A stretch of DNA of 64,000 bases from Pseudomonas gingeri (GTDB lineage: Bacteria > Pseudomonadota > Gammaproteobacteria > Pseudomonadales > Pseudomonadaceae). Of this stretch, positions 25,686-37,069 are shown piece by piece. Made by a program: the position numbers and the translations under genes. Under the pieces are notes generated by a model that was not told the origin of the DNA, did not search any database, and saw nothing but the letters and a program-made list of their open reading frames with translations. Numbering within the stretch: the stretch's first letter is position 1; the number at the start of each line of letters is the position of its first letter. The stretch is taken from positions 124,001 through 188,000 of the forward strand of contig NZ_JACAQA010000003.1 of NCBI RefSeq assembly GCF_013385425.1. The letters are read 5' to 3'.

Positions 25686-25711
25686 TGTGGGAGCGGAGCT
25701 TGCCCGCGAAG
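25686..25711 (+). repeat. REP element (single)
   Basis: The sequence GTGGGAGCGGAGCTTGCC and its continuation CGCGAAG is a Pseudomonas REP core with an internal imperfect palindrome. The same core occurs at 36925-36950, 36995-37021, 61334-61358 and 61381-61406. It lies 24 bp after the acetyltransferase stop. Confidence 0.85.
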
Positions 25712-25848
25712 CTTTTAGCGATCCTCCACTCCCCGCGGAAGGCCATGCTGTCAGCGTTCGACAATGCCCGGTCGAGTTAATCGCACATCCCGTGGTGCGA
25801 TCTGCCATGATCGGGCCTTCGATTCAGGTTCACCCACGGAGCGCTCCA

Positions 25849-26343
25849 ATGAATGGTGTACAGCAACTGGGGGAAATGCTTCGGCACTACGCCGAGACTG
25901 AAACACACAAGAAGCAACTGTTTGAAAAGCAATCGGCACACTGGACGGCGCGCATCGTCGAGTTGTTCGATCGCATGGAACAGTGGCTGGCCCCGGTAAA
26001 GAGCCCGAACCTGCTGGAAACCCAGCGCGAAGCCTACGTGGCTTTCGGCCCCAACCTGGCGGTGGAAGTCTCGCCCTTCAAGACCCAGAAGTTGACGATC
26101 CAGATCGCCGGCAGAGTGATGGAGTTTGTCCCGGAGGTCATGGGCACTGGCGGCACGATTTCCATCGCGGTCATGGGCCATACGGCGGCCCGGCATGGCA
26201 GCGTTTCGCTGGTGGGTGTGCCGGGAACTGGCGATTGGCAGTGGCGCAAGACCAACGGCCTCAAGGACGCGGACATCTATCCGTTCGATGCCGACTTCCT
26301 GGCCCTGCAGTTGCAGAGCCTGATTCCCCGCGAATATCACTGA
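25849..26343 (+). CDS. Hypothetical protein, not recognised
   Basis: 164 residues from the ATG at 25849 (an in-frame ATG at 25807 would add 14 residues). No signal peptide and no membrane helix. The first ~60 residues are amphipathic helix (LGEMLRHYAETETHKKQLFE) and the rest an alpha/beta domain (LAVEVSPFKTQKLTIQIAGR, GTGGTISIAVMGHTAARHGS). Codon usage and G/C third positions match its neighbours. No homologous family comes to mind. It is monocistronic, between the acetyltransferase and tpx. Confidence 0.7.
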   Translation: MNGVQQLGEMLRHYAETETHKKQLFEKQSAHWTARIVELFDRMEQWLAPVKSPNLLETQREAYVAFGPNLAVEVSPFKTQKLTIQIAGRVMEFVPEVMGTGGTISIAVMGHTAARHGSVSLVGVPGTGDWQWRKTNGLKDADIYPFDADFLALQLQSLIPREYH

Positions 26344-26504
26344 AGCGTCCGCTGTGGTCGCGCCCGGATTCCCACAAGAAAAAAAGCCCGAGAGGGTTTG
26401 CCGGGCCGCAAATCCTGTGACACTTTATCTGCCCCATAGGTCGGGTGGCATTTTCATGTTTAACCCCGACCTTCTTATCGAAACCGTTTAGAAGGATTCA
26501 GTTC

Positions 26505-27005
26505 ATGGCTCAAGTCACCCTCAAAGGCGGCCCGGTTCAGGTCAACGGTCAATTGCCGCAGGCCGGCGACAAGGCTCCAGCATTCTCCCTGGTGGGCGCA
26601 GGTCTGGCTGACGTTACGCTGGGCAGCTTTGCTGGCAAGCGCAAAGTGTTGAACATTTTCCCAAGCGTCGATACCCCGACCTGCGCGACCTCCGTGCGCA
26701 AGTTCAACGCCCAGGCCAACGACGTGGCCAACACCGTGGTGCTGTGCATCTCGGCTGACCTGCCGTTCGCCCAGGCACGCTTCTGCGGCGCCGAAGGCCT
26801 GGAAAACGTCCTGAACCTGTCGACCCTGCGTGGCCGTGAGTTCATTAAGGACTACGGCGTTGAAATCGCCGACGGCCCGCTGGCCGGCCTGACCGCTCGC
26901 GCCGTCGTCGTGCTGGACGAGAACGACAACGTGTTGCACAGCGAACTGGTCAAGGAAATTGCCGAAGAGCCTAACTACGAAGCGGCCCTGGCTGTTCTGA
27001 AGTAA
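26505..27005 (+). CDS. tpx: Thiol peroxidase Tpx, first copy
   Basis: 166 residues, the standard Tpx length. Peroxiredoxin motif [18 protein letters not shown] contains the peroxidatic Cys (~60) and the resolving Cys is in ARFCGAEGL (~94), an atypical 2-Cys arrangement. It reduces peroxides with thioredoxin. The start follows AGAAGGA. The protein is about three-quarters identical by eye to the second copy 194 bp downstream. It has its own upstream region and a structured 3' flank, so it is probably expressed separately. Confidence 0.96.
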   Translation: MAQVTLKGGPVQVNGQLPQAGDKAPAFSLVGAGLADVTLGSFAGKRKVLNIFPSVDTPTCATSVRKFNAQANDVANTVVLCISADLPFAQARFCGAEGLENVLNLSTLRGREFIKDYGVEIADGPLAGLTARAVVVLDENDNVLHSELVKEIAEEPNYEAALAVLK

Positions 27006-27011
27006 TGGCAA

Positions 27012-27061
27012 GGAGTCGGTTTGCGGTGAAGGCGAGACTGCTATCGCCAGCAGGCCGACTC
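27012..27061 (+). terminator. Structured inverted repeat after first tpx (possible terminator)
   Basis: Outer arms GGAGTCGG (27012-27019) and CCGACTCC (27054-27061) are perfectly complementary, and an inner stem GGCGA / TCGCC (27031-27035 / 27044-27048) lies within the loop. It begins 7 bp after the tpx stop. There is no long T-run, only ATATTTATT, so termination strength is uncertain. Confidence 0.4.
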
Positions 27062-27199
27062 CCATATTTATTGAGTTCGACGATAGTTAGCGGTGAAACG
27101 CCAATTTTGTAAGCCGGTAATAGCAGGGCTAAAGATGACATCGCTATCTAGGAAAGCCCGCTTCAAGGTAGGATTTCGTGTTTACAAGGAGGCAAACAC

Positions 27200-27700
27200 A
27201 TGGCTCAAGTCACCCGCAGGGGCGTAACGGTCCAGATCAACGGACAATTACCGCTACCCGGCTCCCAGGCTCCCGCGTTTTCCCTGGTGGCCAAGGACCT
27301 CTCCGATATCACCCTTGCCAGCCTTGCCGGCCAGCGCAAGGTGTTGAATATCTTCCCCAGTGTCGACACTCCGACCTGCGCCAAGTCCGTGCGCCAGTTC
27401 AACGAACGCGCCAACCAGCTGGAAAACACCGTGGTGCTGTGCATCTCGGCTGACCTGCCATTTGCCCAGGCACGTTTCTGCGGCGCAGAAGGTCTGGACC
27501 AGGTCGTCAACCTGTCCACCTTGCGCGGCCGCGAGTTCATGCGCGACTACGGCGTGGAAATCGTCGATGGCCCCCTCGCAGGCCTGACTACCCGTGCGGT
27601 CGTAGTCCTCGACGCGCACGACAAGGTGTTGCATAGCGAACTAGTGGCGGATATCGGCCAGGAACCCGATTACGCGGCGGCACTCGCGGCCCTGCAATAA
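27200..27700 (+). CDS. tpx: Thiol peroxidase Tpx, second tandem copy
   Basis: 166 residues, same length as the first copy. It keeps the peroxidatic Cys (~60, [18 protein letters not shown]) and resolving Cys (~94, ARFCGAEGL), so both copies look active. Changes are concentrated in the first 45 residues and at the extreme C-terminus. An AAGGAGG site precedes the ATG, a stronger ribosome site than that of the first copy. A separate intergenic region and terminator indicate its own transcription unit. Arose by tandem duplication, by inference from similarity and adjacency. Confidence 0.95.
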   Translation: MAQVTRRGVTVQINGQLPLPGSQAPAFSLVAKDLSDITLASLAGQRKVLNIFPSVDTPTCAKSVRQFNERANQLENTVVLCISADLPFAQARFCGAEGLDQVVNLSTLRGREFMRDYGVEIVDGPLAGLTTRAVVVLDAHDKVLHSELVADIGQEPDYAAALAALQ

Positions 27701-27732
27701 ACGGCTCTGAAACAAGTGGTTTATAATTATTT

Positions 27733-27763
27733 ACAGCCTGATCCTGTTCAGGCTGTTTTTATT
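27733..27763 (+). terminator. Rho-independent terminator after second tpx
   Basis: Perfect 9-bp stem ACAGCCTGA / TCAGGCTGT with loop TCCTGT, running into TTTTTATTT. 33 bp after the tpx stop. Confidence 0.9.
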
Positions 27764-27890
27764 TGTGCTTCAGTGTCTTACCGAAGCACTGATGAATGTC
27801 ATGCGAAGGTAAATTGCCGGTAAAGGCGCTTTGCCTGAAACAATTCAGTGCTTATCTTGCAGCCTCCCCAAAAGAAGTTCTCGCGCATAA

Positions 27891-29195
27891 ATGGTTGATC
27901 ACTCCATGCAATCTTCTGCTTCTCATACTTCTCGTCGTTGGCTGTTCGGCCTGTTGATCCTGTTGATTATTGGCGCACTGTGCTGGCATTTCTGGCCGTC
28001 AGGCGCGCATCACAAGGGCACGCAAGCCAAGTCCGTCGCGCACACGGGCAAGTCGGGCATGGCGCGTCCGGGCTTCGGGGCGTCCGCCGGCCCTGTGCCC
28101 GTGCGGGTAGCACCGGCGACGGTGGGAGACTTCCCGGTGTACTACAAAGCCCTGGGGACGGTGACGGCCCTCAACACGGTCAACGTGCGTACGCAAGTCG
28201 CCGGGCAACTGGTCAAGATTCACTTCCAGGACGGCCAGATGGTCAAGGCCGGTGATGTGCTGGCCGAGATCGATCCGCGCAACTACGAAAGCGCCTTGCT
28301 CCAGGCCCAGGGCACCCTCCTGCAAAGCCAGGCGCAATTGAAGAACGCCCAGGTGGATGTGCAGCGCTATCGCGGGCTGTTCGCCGAAGACAGTATCGCC
28401 AAGCAGACCCTGGACACCGCCGAGGCCACGGTGCTGCAGTACCAGGGGACGGTCAAGGCCAACCAAGGGGCGGTCGATGCCGCCAAGCTGAACCTGGACT
28501 TCACCAAGATCCGCGCGCCGATTTCCGGGCGCCTGGGCCTGCGCCAACTGGACGTCGGCAACCTGCTGGCGGCGAACGACAGCCAGATACTGGTGATCAT
28601 CACTCAGACCCAGCCGATCAGCGTCGCCTTCACCTTGCCGGAAAACAACCTCGACACCGTGCTCACGCGCTTCCATGGCGGGGCGAAGTTGCCCGCCGAA
28701 GCCTGGGACCGTGGCGATGTGAAACAACAGGCCAGCGGTGTATTGCAGAGCATCGACAACCAGATCGACATCACCACCGGCACCCTCAAGTTCAAGGCCC
28801 TTTACGATAACCGCGAGCAGAGCCTGTTCCCCAACCAGTTCGTCAATGTGCACCTGCTCGCCGATACCCTGAAAAACGTGGTGCTGGCGCCGAGCGCGGC
28901 GATCCAGTTCGGCAACGACGGCACCTTCGTCTATGTCATGGACGGCGACAAGAAGGTCAAGATCCGGCCGCTGAAGGTCGGCGCCAGCGACGGCAATGTC
29001 ACGGTGATCAAGGATGGCCTGGCCGCCGGTGATCGGGTGGTCCTGGAAGGCACCGACCGCTTGAAGGATGGCGGCGAAGTGGAAGTGGTCAATGACGCCC
29101 AGGACGTGCCCAAGGCGCCCGCCGGGCAGTTGAAGGACGGCGCGGCGGCCAAGGCACCGGCTGAAGCCGACAAGGCGAAAAAGGTCGGCGCATGA
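27891..29195 (+). CDS. muxA: RND efflux periplasmic adaptor (MuxA/MdtA type)
   Basis: 434 residues from ATG 27891; ATG 27906 is an alternative start. An N-terminal membrane anchor (residues ~15-32, [20 protein letters not shown]) precedes the membrane-fusion domains: lipoyl half [20 protein letters not shown], a helical hairpin at ~145-200 ([20 protein letters not shown]), second lipoyl half [20 protein letters not shown], then beta-barrel and membrane-proximal domains. A Lys/Ala-rich tail follows. It links the RND pumps to the outer-membrane channel. The stop overlaps muxB by 4 bp. Order adaptor-RND-RND-OMF equals P. aeruginosa muxABC-opmB. Confidence 0.93.
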   Translation: MVDHSMQSSASHTSRRWLFGLLILLIIGALCWHFWPSGAHHKGTQAKSVAHTGKSGMARPGFGASAGPVPVRVAPATVGDFPVYYKALGTVTALNTVNVRTQVAGQLVKIHFQDGQMVKAGDVLAEIDPRNYESALLQAQGTLLQSQAQLKNAQVDVQRYRGLFAEDSIAKQTLDTAEATVLQYQGTVKANQGAVDAAKLNLDFTKIRAPISGRLGLRQLDVGNLLAANDSQILVIITQTQPISVAFTLPENNLDTVLTRFHGGAKLPAEAWDRGDVKQQASGVLQSIDNQIDITTGTLKFKALYDNREQSLFPNQFVNVHLLADTLKNVVLAPSAAIQFGNDGTFVYVMDGDKKVKIRPLKVGASDGNVTVIKDGLAAGDRVVLEGTDRLKDGGEVEVVNDAQDVPKAPAGQLKDGAAAKAPAEADKAKKVGA

Positions 29196-32100
29196 ATCTC
29201 TCGCGGCTGTTTATTCTCCGCCCGGTAGCGACCACCCTGAGCATGCTGGCCATTATCCTGGCCGGCCTGATCGCCTATCGGCTGCTGCCGGTGTCGGCGT
29301 TGCCCCAGGTCGACTACCCGACCATCCGGGTGATGACTCTTTACCCGGGCGCCAGTCCCGACGTGATGACCAGCGCGGTCACCGCGCCCCTGGAACGCCA
29401 GTTCGGGCAGATGCCCGGGTTGACCCAGATGGCCTCCACCAGTTCCGGCGGGGCATCGATCCTGACCCTGCGTTTCAACCTCGATATCAATATGGATGTC
29501 GCCGAGCAGCAGGTCCAGGCGGCGATCAATGCCGCCACCAACCTGCTGCCCAAGGATTTGCCGGCACCGCCGGTGTACAACAAGGTCAACCCGGCGGACA
29601 CCCCGGTGCTGACCCTGGCGATCACCTCGAAGACCATGCTGTTGCCCAAGCTCAATGACCTGGTCGACACCCGCATGGCGCAGAAGATCGCCCAGATCAG
29701 CGGCGTCGGCATGGTCAGCATTGCCGGCGGCCAGCGCCAGGCGGTGCGGATCAAGGTCAATCCCGAGGCCCTGGCGGCCAACAGCCTGAACCTGTCGGAT
29801 GTGCGCACCCTGATCGGCGCCTCGAACGTCAACCAGCCCAAGGGCAACTTCGACGGCCCGACCCGGGTGTCGATGCTCGACGCCAACGACCAGTTGCGTT
29901 CGCCCAAGGAATACGCCGAACTGATCCTCGCCTACAAGAACGGCGCGCCGCTGCGGCTCAAGGATGTCGCGCAGATCGTCGATGGCGCCGAGAACGAGCG
30001 TCTCGCCGCCTGGGCCAATGAAAACCAGGCCGTGCTGCTGAATATCCAGCGCCAGCCCGGGGCCAACGTGATCGAGGTGGTGGACCGGATCAAGGCCTTG
30101 CTGCCGAGTATTACCGACAACCTGCCGGCGGGTATCGAGGTCAAGGTACTGACCGACCGCACCCAGACCATCCGTGCGTCGGTCAGCGACGTCCAGCATG
30201 AATTGCTGATCTCCATCGCCCTGGTGGTGATGGTGACCTTCCTGTTCCTGCGCCGGGCCAGCGCCACCATCATTCCCTCGGTGGCCGTACCGCTGTCGCT
30301 GATCGGCACCTTTGGCGTGATGTATCTGGCGGGCTTTTCGGTCAACAACCTGACCCTGATGGCCCTGACCATCGCCACCGGCTTCGTGGTCGACGACGCC
30401 ATCGTCATGCTGGAAAACATCTCGCGTTTCATCGAGGAGGGCGACAGTCCGATGCAGGCGGCGCTCAAGGGCGCCAAGCAGATCGGCTTCACCCTGATCT
30501 CGCTGACGCTGTCGCTGATCGCGGTACTGATCCCGCTGTTGTTCATGGCCGATGTGGTCGGGCGGCTGTTCCGCGAGTTCGCCATCACCCTGGCGGTGGC
30601 GATCCTGATTTCCCTGGTGGTGTCCCTGACCCTCACGCCGATGATGTGTGCGCGCTTGCTCAAGCGCGAGCCGAAACCCGAAGAACAGGGCCGCTTCTAT
30701 CGTGCCAGCGGCGCCTGGATCGACTGGTTGATCGAGGCCTACGGCCGCAAGTTGCAGTGGGTGCTCAAGCACCAGTCGCTGACCTTGCTGGTGGCGGTCG
30801 GCACCTTGGCGCTGACCGTGTTCCTCTACATGATGGTGCCCAAGGGCTTCTTCCCGGTGCAGGACACCGGGGTGATCCAGGGGATTTCCGAAGCACCGCA
30901 GTCGGTATCCTTTGCCTCCATGAGCCAGCGCCAACAGGAACTGGCCAAGGTCATCCTCACCGACCCGGATGTGGAGAGCCTGTCGTCGTATATCGGCGTG
31001 GACGGCGACAATGCCACGCTCAACAGCGGCCGCTTCCTGATCAATCTCAAGCCGCGCCACCAGCGCCGTGAGACCGCCACGCAGATCATCAACCGCCTGC
31101 AGCCGGAAGTCGACAAACTGTCGGGGATCCGCCTGTACCTGCAGCCGGTGCAGGACCTGACCATCGAGGATCGGGTCAGCCGCACCCAGTACCAGTTCAG
31201 CATGTCCTCGCCGGACCCCGACCTGCTGGCCGAGTGGAGCGGCAAGCTGGTGGACGCCCTGGCCCAGCGCCCGGAACTGACCGATGTCGCCAGCGACTTG
31301 CAGGACAAGGGCCTGCAGGTCTTCCTGGTAATAGACCGGGACGCCGCTTCACGCCTTGGCGTGGCGGTGTCGGATATCACCGATGCGCTGTATGACGGTT
31401 TCGGCCAGCGGCAGATTTCCACCATCTACACCCAGGCCAGCCAGTACCGCGTGGTGCTGCAAGCCCAGGCGGGGGAGAAGATCGGACCGCAGGCGCTGGA
31501 GCAGATCCACGTCAAGACCACCAGCGGCGGACAGGTGCGCCTGTCCAGCCTGGCCCGTGTCGAGGAGCGCCAGGCGCAGTTGGCCATCTCCCATATCGGC
31601 CAGTTCCCGGCGGTGATGATGTCGTTCAACCTGGCGCCGGGCGTGGCGCTGGGGCAGGCGGTGGAGGTTATCGACCAGGTCAAGCAGGAGATCGGCATGC
31701 CGGTGGGCGTGCAGACCCAGTTCCAGGGCGCGGCCGAAGCCTTCCAGGCCTCGCTGTCGAGCACCTTGCTGCTGATCCTGGCGGCGGTGGTGACCATGTA
31801 CATCGTGCTCGGGGTGCTCTACGAGAGTTATATCCACCCGGTAACCATCCTCTCGACCTTGCCCTCGGCGGCGGTCGGGGCCTTGCTGGCGTTGATTCTG
31901 ACAGGCAACGACCTGGGCATGATCGCCATTATCGGGATCATCCTGCTGATCGGTATCGTCAAGAAGAACGCGATCATGATGATCGACTTCGCCCTCGACG
32001 CCGAGCGCAACCAGGGCATGTTGCCGGAGCAGGCGATCTACCAGGCGGCGCTGCTGCGTTTCCGGCCGATCCTGATGACCACCCTGGCGGCGCTGTTCGG

Positions 32101-32293
32101 CGCCATTCCGTTGATGCTCGCCACCGGTTCCGGTGCCGAACTTCGTCAACCCCTGGGCCTGGTGATGGTCGGCGGCTTGCTGGTCAGCCAGGTACTGACG
32201 TTGTTCACCACGCCGGTGATCTACCTGTACTTCGATCGCCTCGGACGGCGCTGGGGGCGGCATCCGAGCCGTCTTGAGCAGGTGGAAACATGA
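29192..32293 (+). CDS. muxB: RND efflux pump inner-membrane subunit (MuxB/MdtB type)
   Basis: 1033 residues. HAE1-type RND architecture: TM1 at residues ~10-30, a large periplasmic loop with porter subdomains, TM2-6 from ~335, a second periplasmic loop, and TM8-12 from ~860. The proton-relay Asp pair is in [13 protein letters not shown] (~400) and a TM10-region Lys in [36 protein letters not shown] is a typical late signature. In the MdtBC/MuxBC family two different RND proteins form a heterotrimer; this one pairs with the next gene. Overlaps both neighbours by 4 bp. Confidence 0.95.
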   Translation: MNLSRLFILRPVATTLSMLAIILAGLIAYRLLPVSALPQVDYPTIRVMTLYPGASPDVMTSAVTAPLERQFGQMPGLTQMASTSSGGASILTLRFNLDINMDVAEQQVQAAINAATNLLPKDLPAPPVYNKVNPADTPVLTLAITSKTMLLPKLNDLVDTRMAQKIAQISGVGMVSIAGGQRQAVRIKVNPEALAANSLNLSDVRTLIGASNVNQPKGNFDGPTRVSMLDANDQLRSPKEYAELILAYKNGAPLRLKDVAQIVDGAENERLAAWANENQAVLLNIQRQPGANVIEVVDRIKALLPSITDNLPAGIEVKVLTDRTQTIRASVSDVQHELLISIALVVMVTFLFLRRASATIIPSVAVPLSLIGTFGVMYLAGFSVNNLTLMALTIATGFVVDDAIVMLENISRFIEEGDSPMQAALKGAKQIGFTLISLTLSLIAVLIPLLFMADVVGRLFREFAITLAVAILISLVVSLTLTPMMCARLLKREPKPEEQGRFYRASGAWIDWLIEAYGRKLQWVLKHQSLTLLVAVGTLALTVFLYMMVPKGFFPVQDTGVIQGISEAPQSVSFASMSQRQQELAKVILTDPDVESLSSYIGVDGDNATLNSGRFLINLKPRHQRRETATQIINRLQPEVDKLSGIRLYLQPVQDLTIEDRVSRTQYQFSMSSPDPDLLAEWSGKLVDALAQRPELTDVASDLQDKGLQVFLVIDRDAASRLGVAVSDITDALYDGFGQRQISTIYTQASQYRVVLQAQAGEKIGPQALEQIHVKTTSGGQVRLSSLARVEERQAQLAISHIGQFPAVMMSFNLAPGVALGQAVEVIDQVKQEIGMPVGVQTQFQGAAEAFQASLSSTLLLILAAVVTMYIVLGVLYESYIHPVTILSTLPSAAVGALLALILTGNDLGMIAIIGIILLIGIVKKNAIMMIDFALDAERNQGMLPEQAIYQAALLRFRPILMTTLAALFGAIPLMLATGSGAELRQPLGLVMVGGLLVSQVLTLFTTPVIYLYFDRLGRRWGRHPSRLEQVET

Positions 32294-35200
32294 ACCTGTC
32301 GGGACCTTTTATTCGCCGGCCGGTAGCGACCATGCTGCTGAGCCTGGCGATTGTCCTGCTGGGCGCTGTGAGTTTCGGCCTGTTACCGGTTTCGCCGCTG
32401 CCGCAAATGGACTTTCCGGTGATCGTGGTCCAGGCCAGCCTGCCGGGTGCCAGCCCGGAAGTCATGGCCTCCACCGTGGCCACGCCGCTGGAACGCTCCT
32501 TCGGCGTGATTCCCGGCGTCAACACCATGAGCAGCCGGTCCAGCCAGGGTTCGACCCGGGTGATCCTGCAGTTCGACCTCAACCGCGATATCAACGGCGC
32601 GGCGCGGGAGGTCCAGGCGGCCATCAATGCCTCGCGCAACCTGCTGCCCAGCGGCATGCGCAGCATGCCCACCTACAAGAAGGTCAACCCGTCCCAGGCG
32701 CCGATCATGGTGCTGTCGCTGACCTCCGACCAGTTGCAGAAGGGCCAGCTCTACGACCTGGCCTCGACCATCCTGTCCCAGAGCCTGTCCCAGGTCCCGG
32801 GCGTGGGCGAGGTGCAGATCGGCGGCAGTTCGCTGCCGGCGGTGCGCATTGAACTCGAACCCCAGGCGCTCAACCAGTACGGCGTGGCCCTGGACAATGT
32901 CCGGACCGCCATTGCCAATGCCAACGTGCGCCGGCCCAAGGGTTCGCTCGAGGATGCCGGCCGCAACTGGCAGATACAGGCCAACGACCAGTTGGAAAAG
33001 GCCAAGGACTATGAACCGCTGATCATTCACTACCAGAACGGCGCGGCCCTGCGCCTGGGGGATGTGGCGAAGATCAGCGACAGCGTCGAGGACCGTTACA
33101 ACGCCGGGTTCTTCAACAATGACGAGGCGGTCCTGCTGGTGATCAACCGCCAGGCCGGCGCCAACATCATCGAGACGGTGAACGAGATCAAGGCGCAACT
33201 GCCGACTTTACAGGCGGTCTTGCCGGCCAGCGTCAAGCTGAACCTGGCCATGGACCGCTCGCCGGTGATCAAGGCCACGCTCCACGAAGCCGAGATGACC
33301 CTGCTGATCGCCGTGGCCCTGGTGGTGCTGGTGGTGTATCTGTTCCTCGGCAACTTCCGCGCCTCGTTGATTCCGACCCTGGCGGTGCCGGTGTCGCTGG
33401 TCGGCACCTTTGCGGTCATGTACCTCTACGGCTTCTCCTTGAACAACCTGTCGCTGATGGCCCTGATCCTGGCCACCGGGCTGGTGGTGGACGATGCCAT
33501 CGTGGTACTGGAGAACATTTCCCGGCATATCGACGATGGCATTCCACCGATGAAGGCCGCGTACCTGGGGGCCAAGGAAGTCGGCTTCACCTTGCTGTCG
33601 ATGAACCTGTCGCTGGTGGTGGTGTTCCTCTCGATCCTGTTTATCGGCGGGATCATCGGCAGCCTGTTCCGCGAGTTCTCCATCACCCTGGCGGCCTCGA
33701 TCCTGGTTTCGCTGGTGGTGTCCCTGACCCTGACGCCGATGCTCTGCGCGCGCTGGCTCAAGCCGCACCAGCAGGGTGAGCCGAGCCGGCTGCAGCGCTG
33801 GAGCGAAAAGGCCAACGAACGCATGATCGCGGCCTATGCCGTCAGCCTGGACTGGGTCCTGCGGCACAAGCGCCTGACCCTGCTCAGCCTGTTCGTCACC
33901 ATCGGGGTGAACGTCGCCCTGTACGTGGTGGTGCCGAAAACCTTCCTGCCGCAACAGGACACCGGGCAACTGATCGGCTATGTCCGTGGCGACGACGGTA
34001 TGTCGTTCGGCAATATGCAGCCGAAGATGGAAATCTTCCGCAAGGCGGTACTGGCCGACCCGGCGGTGCAAAGCGTGGCCGGGTTTATCGGTGGCAACAA
34101 TGGCACCAACAACGCCTTCATGCTGGTGCGCCTCAAGCCGATCAAGGAGCGCAACGTCTCGGCGCAGAACGTTATCGAGCGCCTGCGCACGGAAATGCCC
34201 AAGGTGCCGGGTGCCCGACTGATGCTGATGGCCGATCAGGATCTGCAGTTCGGCGGCGGTCGCGAGCAACAGACCGCGCAGTACTCCTACATCCTGCAAA
34301 GCGACGATCTTGGCGCGTTGCGCGAGTGGTATCCGAAAGTGGTCGCGGCCCTCAAGGCCTTGCCGGAACTGACCGCCATCGATGCACGGGAAGGCCGCGG
34401 GGCGCCGCAGACTACCCTGGTGGTCGACCGTGATACCGCCAAACGCCTGGGCGTGGATATGAACACGGTGACCACGGTGCTCAACAACGCCTACAGCCAG
34501 CGGCAGATCTCCACCATCTACGACACCCTGAACCAGTATCAGGTGGTGATGGAGATCAACCCGAAATACGCCCAGTCGCCGGAAACCCTCAATCAGGTCA
34601 AGGTCATCGGCTCAAGCGGGCAGCGTATTCCGCTGTCGACCATCGCCCATTACGAAAACAGCCTGCAGGATGACCGGGTTGACCACGAGGGGCAGTTCGC
34701 CTCCGAAAGCCTGTCGTTCGACATGGCGCCCGGCGTCACGGTGGAGCAGGGCACTGCCGCTATCGAGCGGGCCGTCGCCAAGCTCGGTTTGCCGGAAGCG
34801 GTGATCGCCAAGATGGCCGGCACCAGCGACGCCTTTGCGGCAACCCAGAAAAGCCAGCCGTTCATGATCCTTGGCGCGCTGGTGGCGGTGTATCTGGTAT
34901 TGGGCATTCTCTATGAGAGCTACATCCATCCGCTGACCATCCTTTCCACACTGCCGTCGGCCGGGGTCGGTGCCTTGCTCAGTATCTACCTGCTGGGCGG
35001 CGAGTTCAGCCTGATCTCGCTGCTGGGGTTGTTCCTGCTGATCGGCGTGGTGAAAAAGAATGCGATCCTGATGATCGACCTGGCGCTGCAACTGGAGCGC
35101 CATTCGGGCCTGGACCCGCTGGAGTCGATTCGCCAGGCTTGCCTGCTGCGCCTGCGGCCGATCCTGATGACCACCCTGGCGGCGATCCTCGGAGCCCTGC

Positions 35201-35397
35201 CGTTGCTGCTGAGCAGTGCCGAAGGCGCGGAAATGCGCCAGCCCCTGGGTTTGACCATTATCGGCGGGTTGATCTTCAGCCAGATCCTGACGCTCTACAC
35301 CACCCCGGTGGTTTACCTTTATCTCGACCGTTTGCGCCACCGCTTCAACAAGTGGCGCGGCGTACGCACCGATGGTGCTCTGGAAACTCCGCTATGA
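32290..35397 (+). CDS. muxC: RND efflux pump inner-membrane subunit (MuxC/MdtC type)
   Basis: 1035 residues, same RND topology as muxB. Key segments: [20 protein letters not shown] carries the proton-relay Asp pair, [18 protein letters not shown] the Lys, and [20 protein letters not shown] the late signature. It differs from muxB by a distinctive central loop ([40 protein letters not shown]), as MdtC differs from MdtB. The family exports bile salts, novobiocin and beta-lactams in other species; actual substrates here are not visible. The 4-bp overlaps indicate one operon. Confidence 0.95.
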   Translation: MNLSGPFIRRPVATMLLSLAIVLLGAVSFGLLPVSPLPQMDFPVIVVQASLPGASPEVMASTVATPLERSFGVIPGVNTMSSRSSQGSTRVILQFDLNRDINGAAREVQAAINASRNLLPSGMRSMPTYKKVNPSQAPIMVLSLTSDQLQKGQLYDLASTILSQSLSQVPGVGEVQIGGSSLPAVRIELEPQALNQYGVALDNVRTAIANANVRRPKGSLEDAGRNWQIQANDQLEKAKDYEPLIIHYQNGAALRLGDVAKISDSVEDRYNAGFFNNDEAVLLVINRQAGANIIETVNEIKAQLPTLQAVLPASVKLNLAMDRSPVIKATLHEAEMTLLIAVALVVLVVYLFLGNFRASLIPTLAVPVSLVGTFAVMYLYGFSLNNLSLMALILATGLVVDDAIVVLENISRHIDDGIPPMKAAYLGAKEVGFTLLSMNLSLVVVFLSILFIGGIIGSLFREFSITLAASILVSLVVSLTLTPMLCARWLKPHQQGEPSRLQRWSEKANERMIAAYAVSLDWVLRHKRLTLLSLFVTIGVNVALYVVVPKTFLPQQDTGQLIGYVRGDDGMSFGNMQPKMEIFRKAVLADPAVQSVAGFIGGNNGTNNAFMLVRLKPIKERNVSAQNVIERLRTEMPKVPGARLMLMADQDLQFGGGREQQTAQYSYILQSDDLGALREWYPKVVAALKALPELTAIDAREGRGAPQTTLVVDRDTAKRLGVDMNTVTTVLNNAYSQRQISTIYDTLNQYQVVMEINPKYAQSPETLNQVKVIGSSGQRIPLSTIAHYENSLQDDRVDHEGQFASESLSFDMAPGVTVEQGTAAIERAVAKLGLPEAVIAKMAGTSDAFAATQKSQPFMILGALVAVYLVLGILYESYIHPLTILSTLPSAGVGALLSIYLLGGEFSLISLLGLFLLIGVVKKNAILMIDLALQLERHSGLDPLESIRQACLLRLRPILMTTLAAILGALPLLLSSAEGAEMRQPLGLTIIGGLIFSQILTLYTTPVVYLYLDRLRHRFNKWRGVRTDGALETPL

Positions 35398-36884
35398 CTG
35401 ACCAATCGCAATGCAAAATGCCTCTGGCCGCCCAGCGCCTGGAGACCATCCGTGGTTCACGCCTGTTGAGCCTGGCCTTGTGCGGGCTGCTGCTCAGCGC
35501 CTGCGCCGTGGGCCCGGACTACAAGCGTCCGGACGCCGCCGCACCGGCGCAATACAAGGAAGCCAGCGGCTGGCGTCAGGCGCAGCCCAGTGACTCTCTG
35601 GCCCGTGGTGCCTGGTGGGAGCTGTATGGCGACCCGACGCTCAATGGCCTGGTGGAAAAACTCAACAGCGCCAACCAGACCGTGGCGCAGTCCGAAGCCC
35701 AGTACCGCCAGGCCCTGGCGTTGGTCAAGAGCGCCCGGGGGGCGTTCTTTCCGAGTGTCGACCTGAGTGCCGGGAAAACTCGCTCCAGCCAGGGCACCGG
35801 TAGCAGCAACTCGAGCCTGAGCCGTTCATCCAGCGGGATTGTCGACACCTATAACGCCCAACTCGGGGTGAGTTGGGAGGCGGATGTCTGGGGCAAGCTG
35901 CGCCGAGGCCTGGAAGCCAACGACGCCAGTGCCCAGGCAAGTTTTGCCGACCTCGCGGCCATGCGCCTGAGCCAACAGTCGAGTCTGGTGCAGAACTACC
36001 TGCAACTGCGGGTGATCGACGAACAGAAGCGCCTGCTTGAAGCCACGGTGCAGGCCTACGAGCGCTCGTTGAAAAATACCGAAAGCCAGTACCGCTTTGG
36101 CGTTTCCGGGAAAGCGGCGATCGCCCAGGCGCAGACCCAGCTCAAGAGCGCCCAGGGCGACCTGATCGACCTGATCTGGCAACGGGCCCAGTTCGAAAAC
36201 GCCATTGCCGTCATGATCGGCCTGCCCCCGGCGCAATTCCAGCTGGCGGCCACCAACAGTGTTCCGGCCTTGCCGGCGATTCCGCTGGGGGTGCCGTCGC
36301 AACTGCTGGAGCGGCGTCCGGACATCGCTTCGGCGGAGCGTTCGGTGATCGCGGCCAACGCCAATATCGGCGTGGCGAAGGCGGCTTATTATCCGGACTT
36401 CACCCTGAGCCTGTCCGGTGGTTACAGCAGCAGTACCTTTGAGAACTGGATCAGCCTGCCGAACCGTTTCTGGTCGGTGGGCCCTAAGCTGGCCGCCACC
36501 TTGTTCGACGGTGGCCAGCGCTCGGCGGAAGTGGACCGGACCGAAGCAGTGTATGACCAGACCGTGGCCAAGTACCGCCAGACCGTGCTGGATGGATTCC
36601 GTGAAGTGGAAAACTATATGGTCCAGCTCAAGGTCATGGAAGACGAGGCGACGGTGCGGGCCCAGGCGCTGGAAGCGGCCCGGGAATCCCTGCGTTTGAC
36701 CGACAACCAGTACAAGGCGGGCCTGATCACTTACCTGGATGTGGTCACGGTGCAGACCACGGCGTTGACCAACGAGCGTAGCGTGCTGAGCTTGCTGCAG
36801 AGCCGGTTGATCGCCAGCGTCCAGTTGATCGCGGCGATGGGCGGTGGTTGGGATGGCAATACCGACTTGAGCGCCAAGCGCTGA
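35394..36884 (+). CDS. opmB: Outer-membrane efflux lipoprotein of the NodT/OprM family (OpmB type)
   Basis: About 496 residues from ATG 35394, which overlaps muxC by 4 bp. Lipobox LLSACAVGPDYKRP places the acylated Cys at residue ~38. Two outer-membrane efflux repeats follow (QTVAQSEAQYRQALALVKSA; SVIAANANIGVAKAAYYPDF), with the family phrase FGVSGKAAIAQAQTQLKSAQ and VPSQLLERRPDIASAERSVI. It forms the trimeric channel-tunnel for MuxABC. The N-terminus before the lipobox is long (~37 residues) but typical of this subfamily. Confidence 0.93.
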   Translation: MTDQSQCKMPLAAQRLETIRGSRLLSLALCGLLLSACAVGPDYKRPDAAAPAQYKEASGWRQAQPSDSLARGAWWELYGDPTLNGLVEKLNSANQTVAQSEAQYRQALALVKSARGAFFPSVDLSAGKTRSSQGTGSSNSSLSRSSSGIVDTYNAQLGVSWEADVWGKLRRGLEANDASAQASFADLAAMRLSQQSSLVQNYLQLRVIDEQKRLLEATVQAYERSLKNTESQYRFGVSGKAAIAQAQTQLKSAQGDLIDLIWQRAQFENAIAVMIGLPPAQFQLAATNSVPALPAIPLGVPSQLLERRPDIASAERSVIAANANIGVAKAAYYPDFTLSLSGGYSSSTFENWISLPNRFWSVGPKLAATLFDGGQRSAEVDRTEAVYDQTVAKYRQTVLDGFREVENYMVQLKVMEDEATVRAQALEAARESLRLTDNQYKAGLITYLDVVTVQTTALTNERSVLSLLQSRLIASVQLIAAMGGGWDGNTDLSAKR

Positions 36885-36924
36885 TCGGTATTCGGCTTGG
36901 GTTGGATGGCGGTCTTATTGACGC

Positions 36925-37021
36925 CTTCGCGGGCAAGCTCCGCTCCCACACAGAATGTGCGTCGAACACAGATTTTGTATACGACAAAGACCTCGTGTGG
37001 GAGCGGAGCTTGCCCGCGAAG
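36925..37021. repeat. REP doublet (REPIN) between convergent opmB and MFS genes
   Basis: CTTCGCGGGCAAGCTCCGCT(CCCACA) at 36925-36950 and its inverse GTGGGAGCGGAGCTTGCC(CGCGAAG) at 36997-37021 face each other across a 46-bp spacer, so the transcript or single strand could fold into one long hairpin. It is the only notable element in the 185-bp gap between convergent genes and may act as a bidirectional terminator or mRNA stabiliser. Confidence 0.88.
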
Positions 37022-37069
37022 AGGCCCTCAAAGTCACAAAACCTTTATCTGAAGAAACCGCACCCGGCC

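Noticed and set aside
26381..26402. GCCCG ... CGGGC inverted repeat with an A-run on its left, as a terminator
   Set aside because: The A-run orientation would only terminate minus-strand transcripts, and no minus-strand gene exists there; on the plus strand there is no T-tract.
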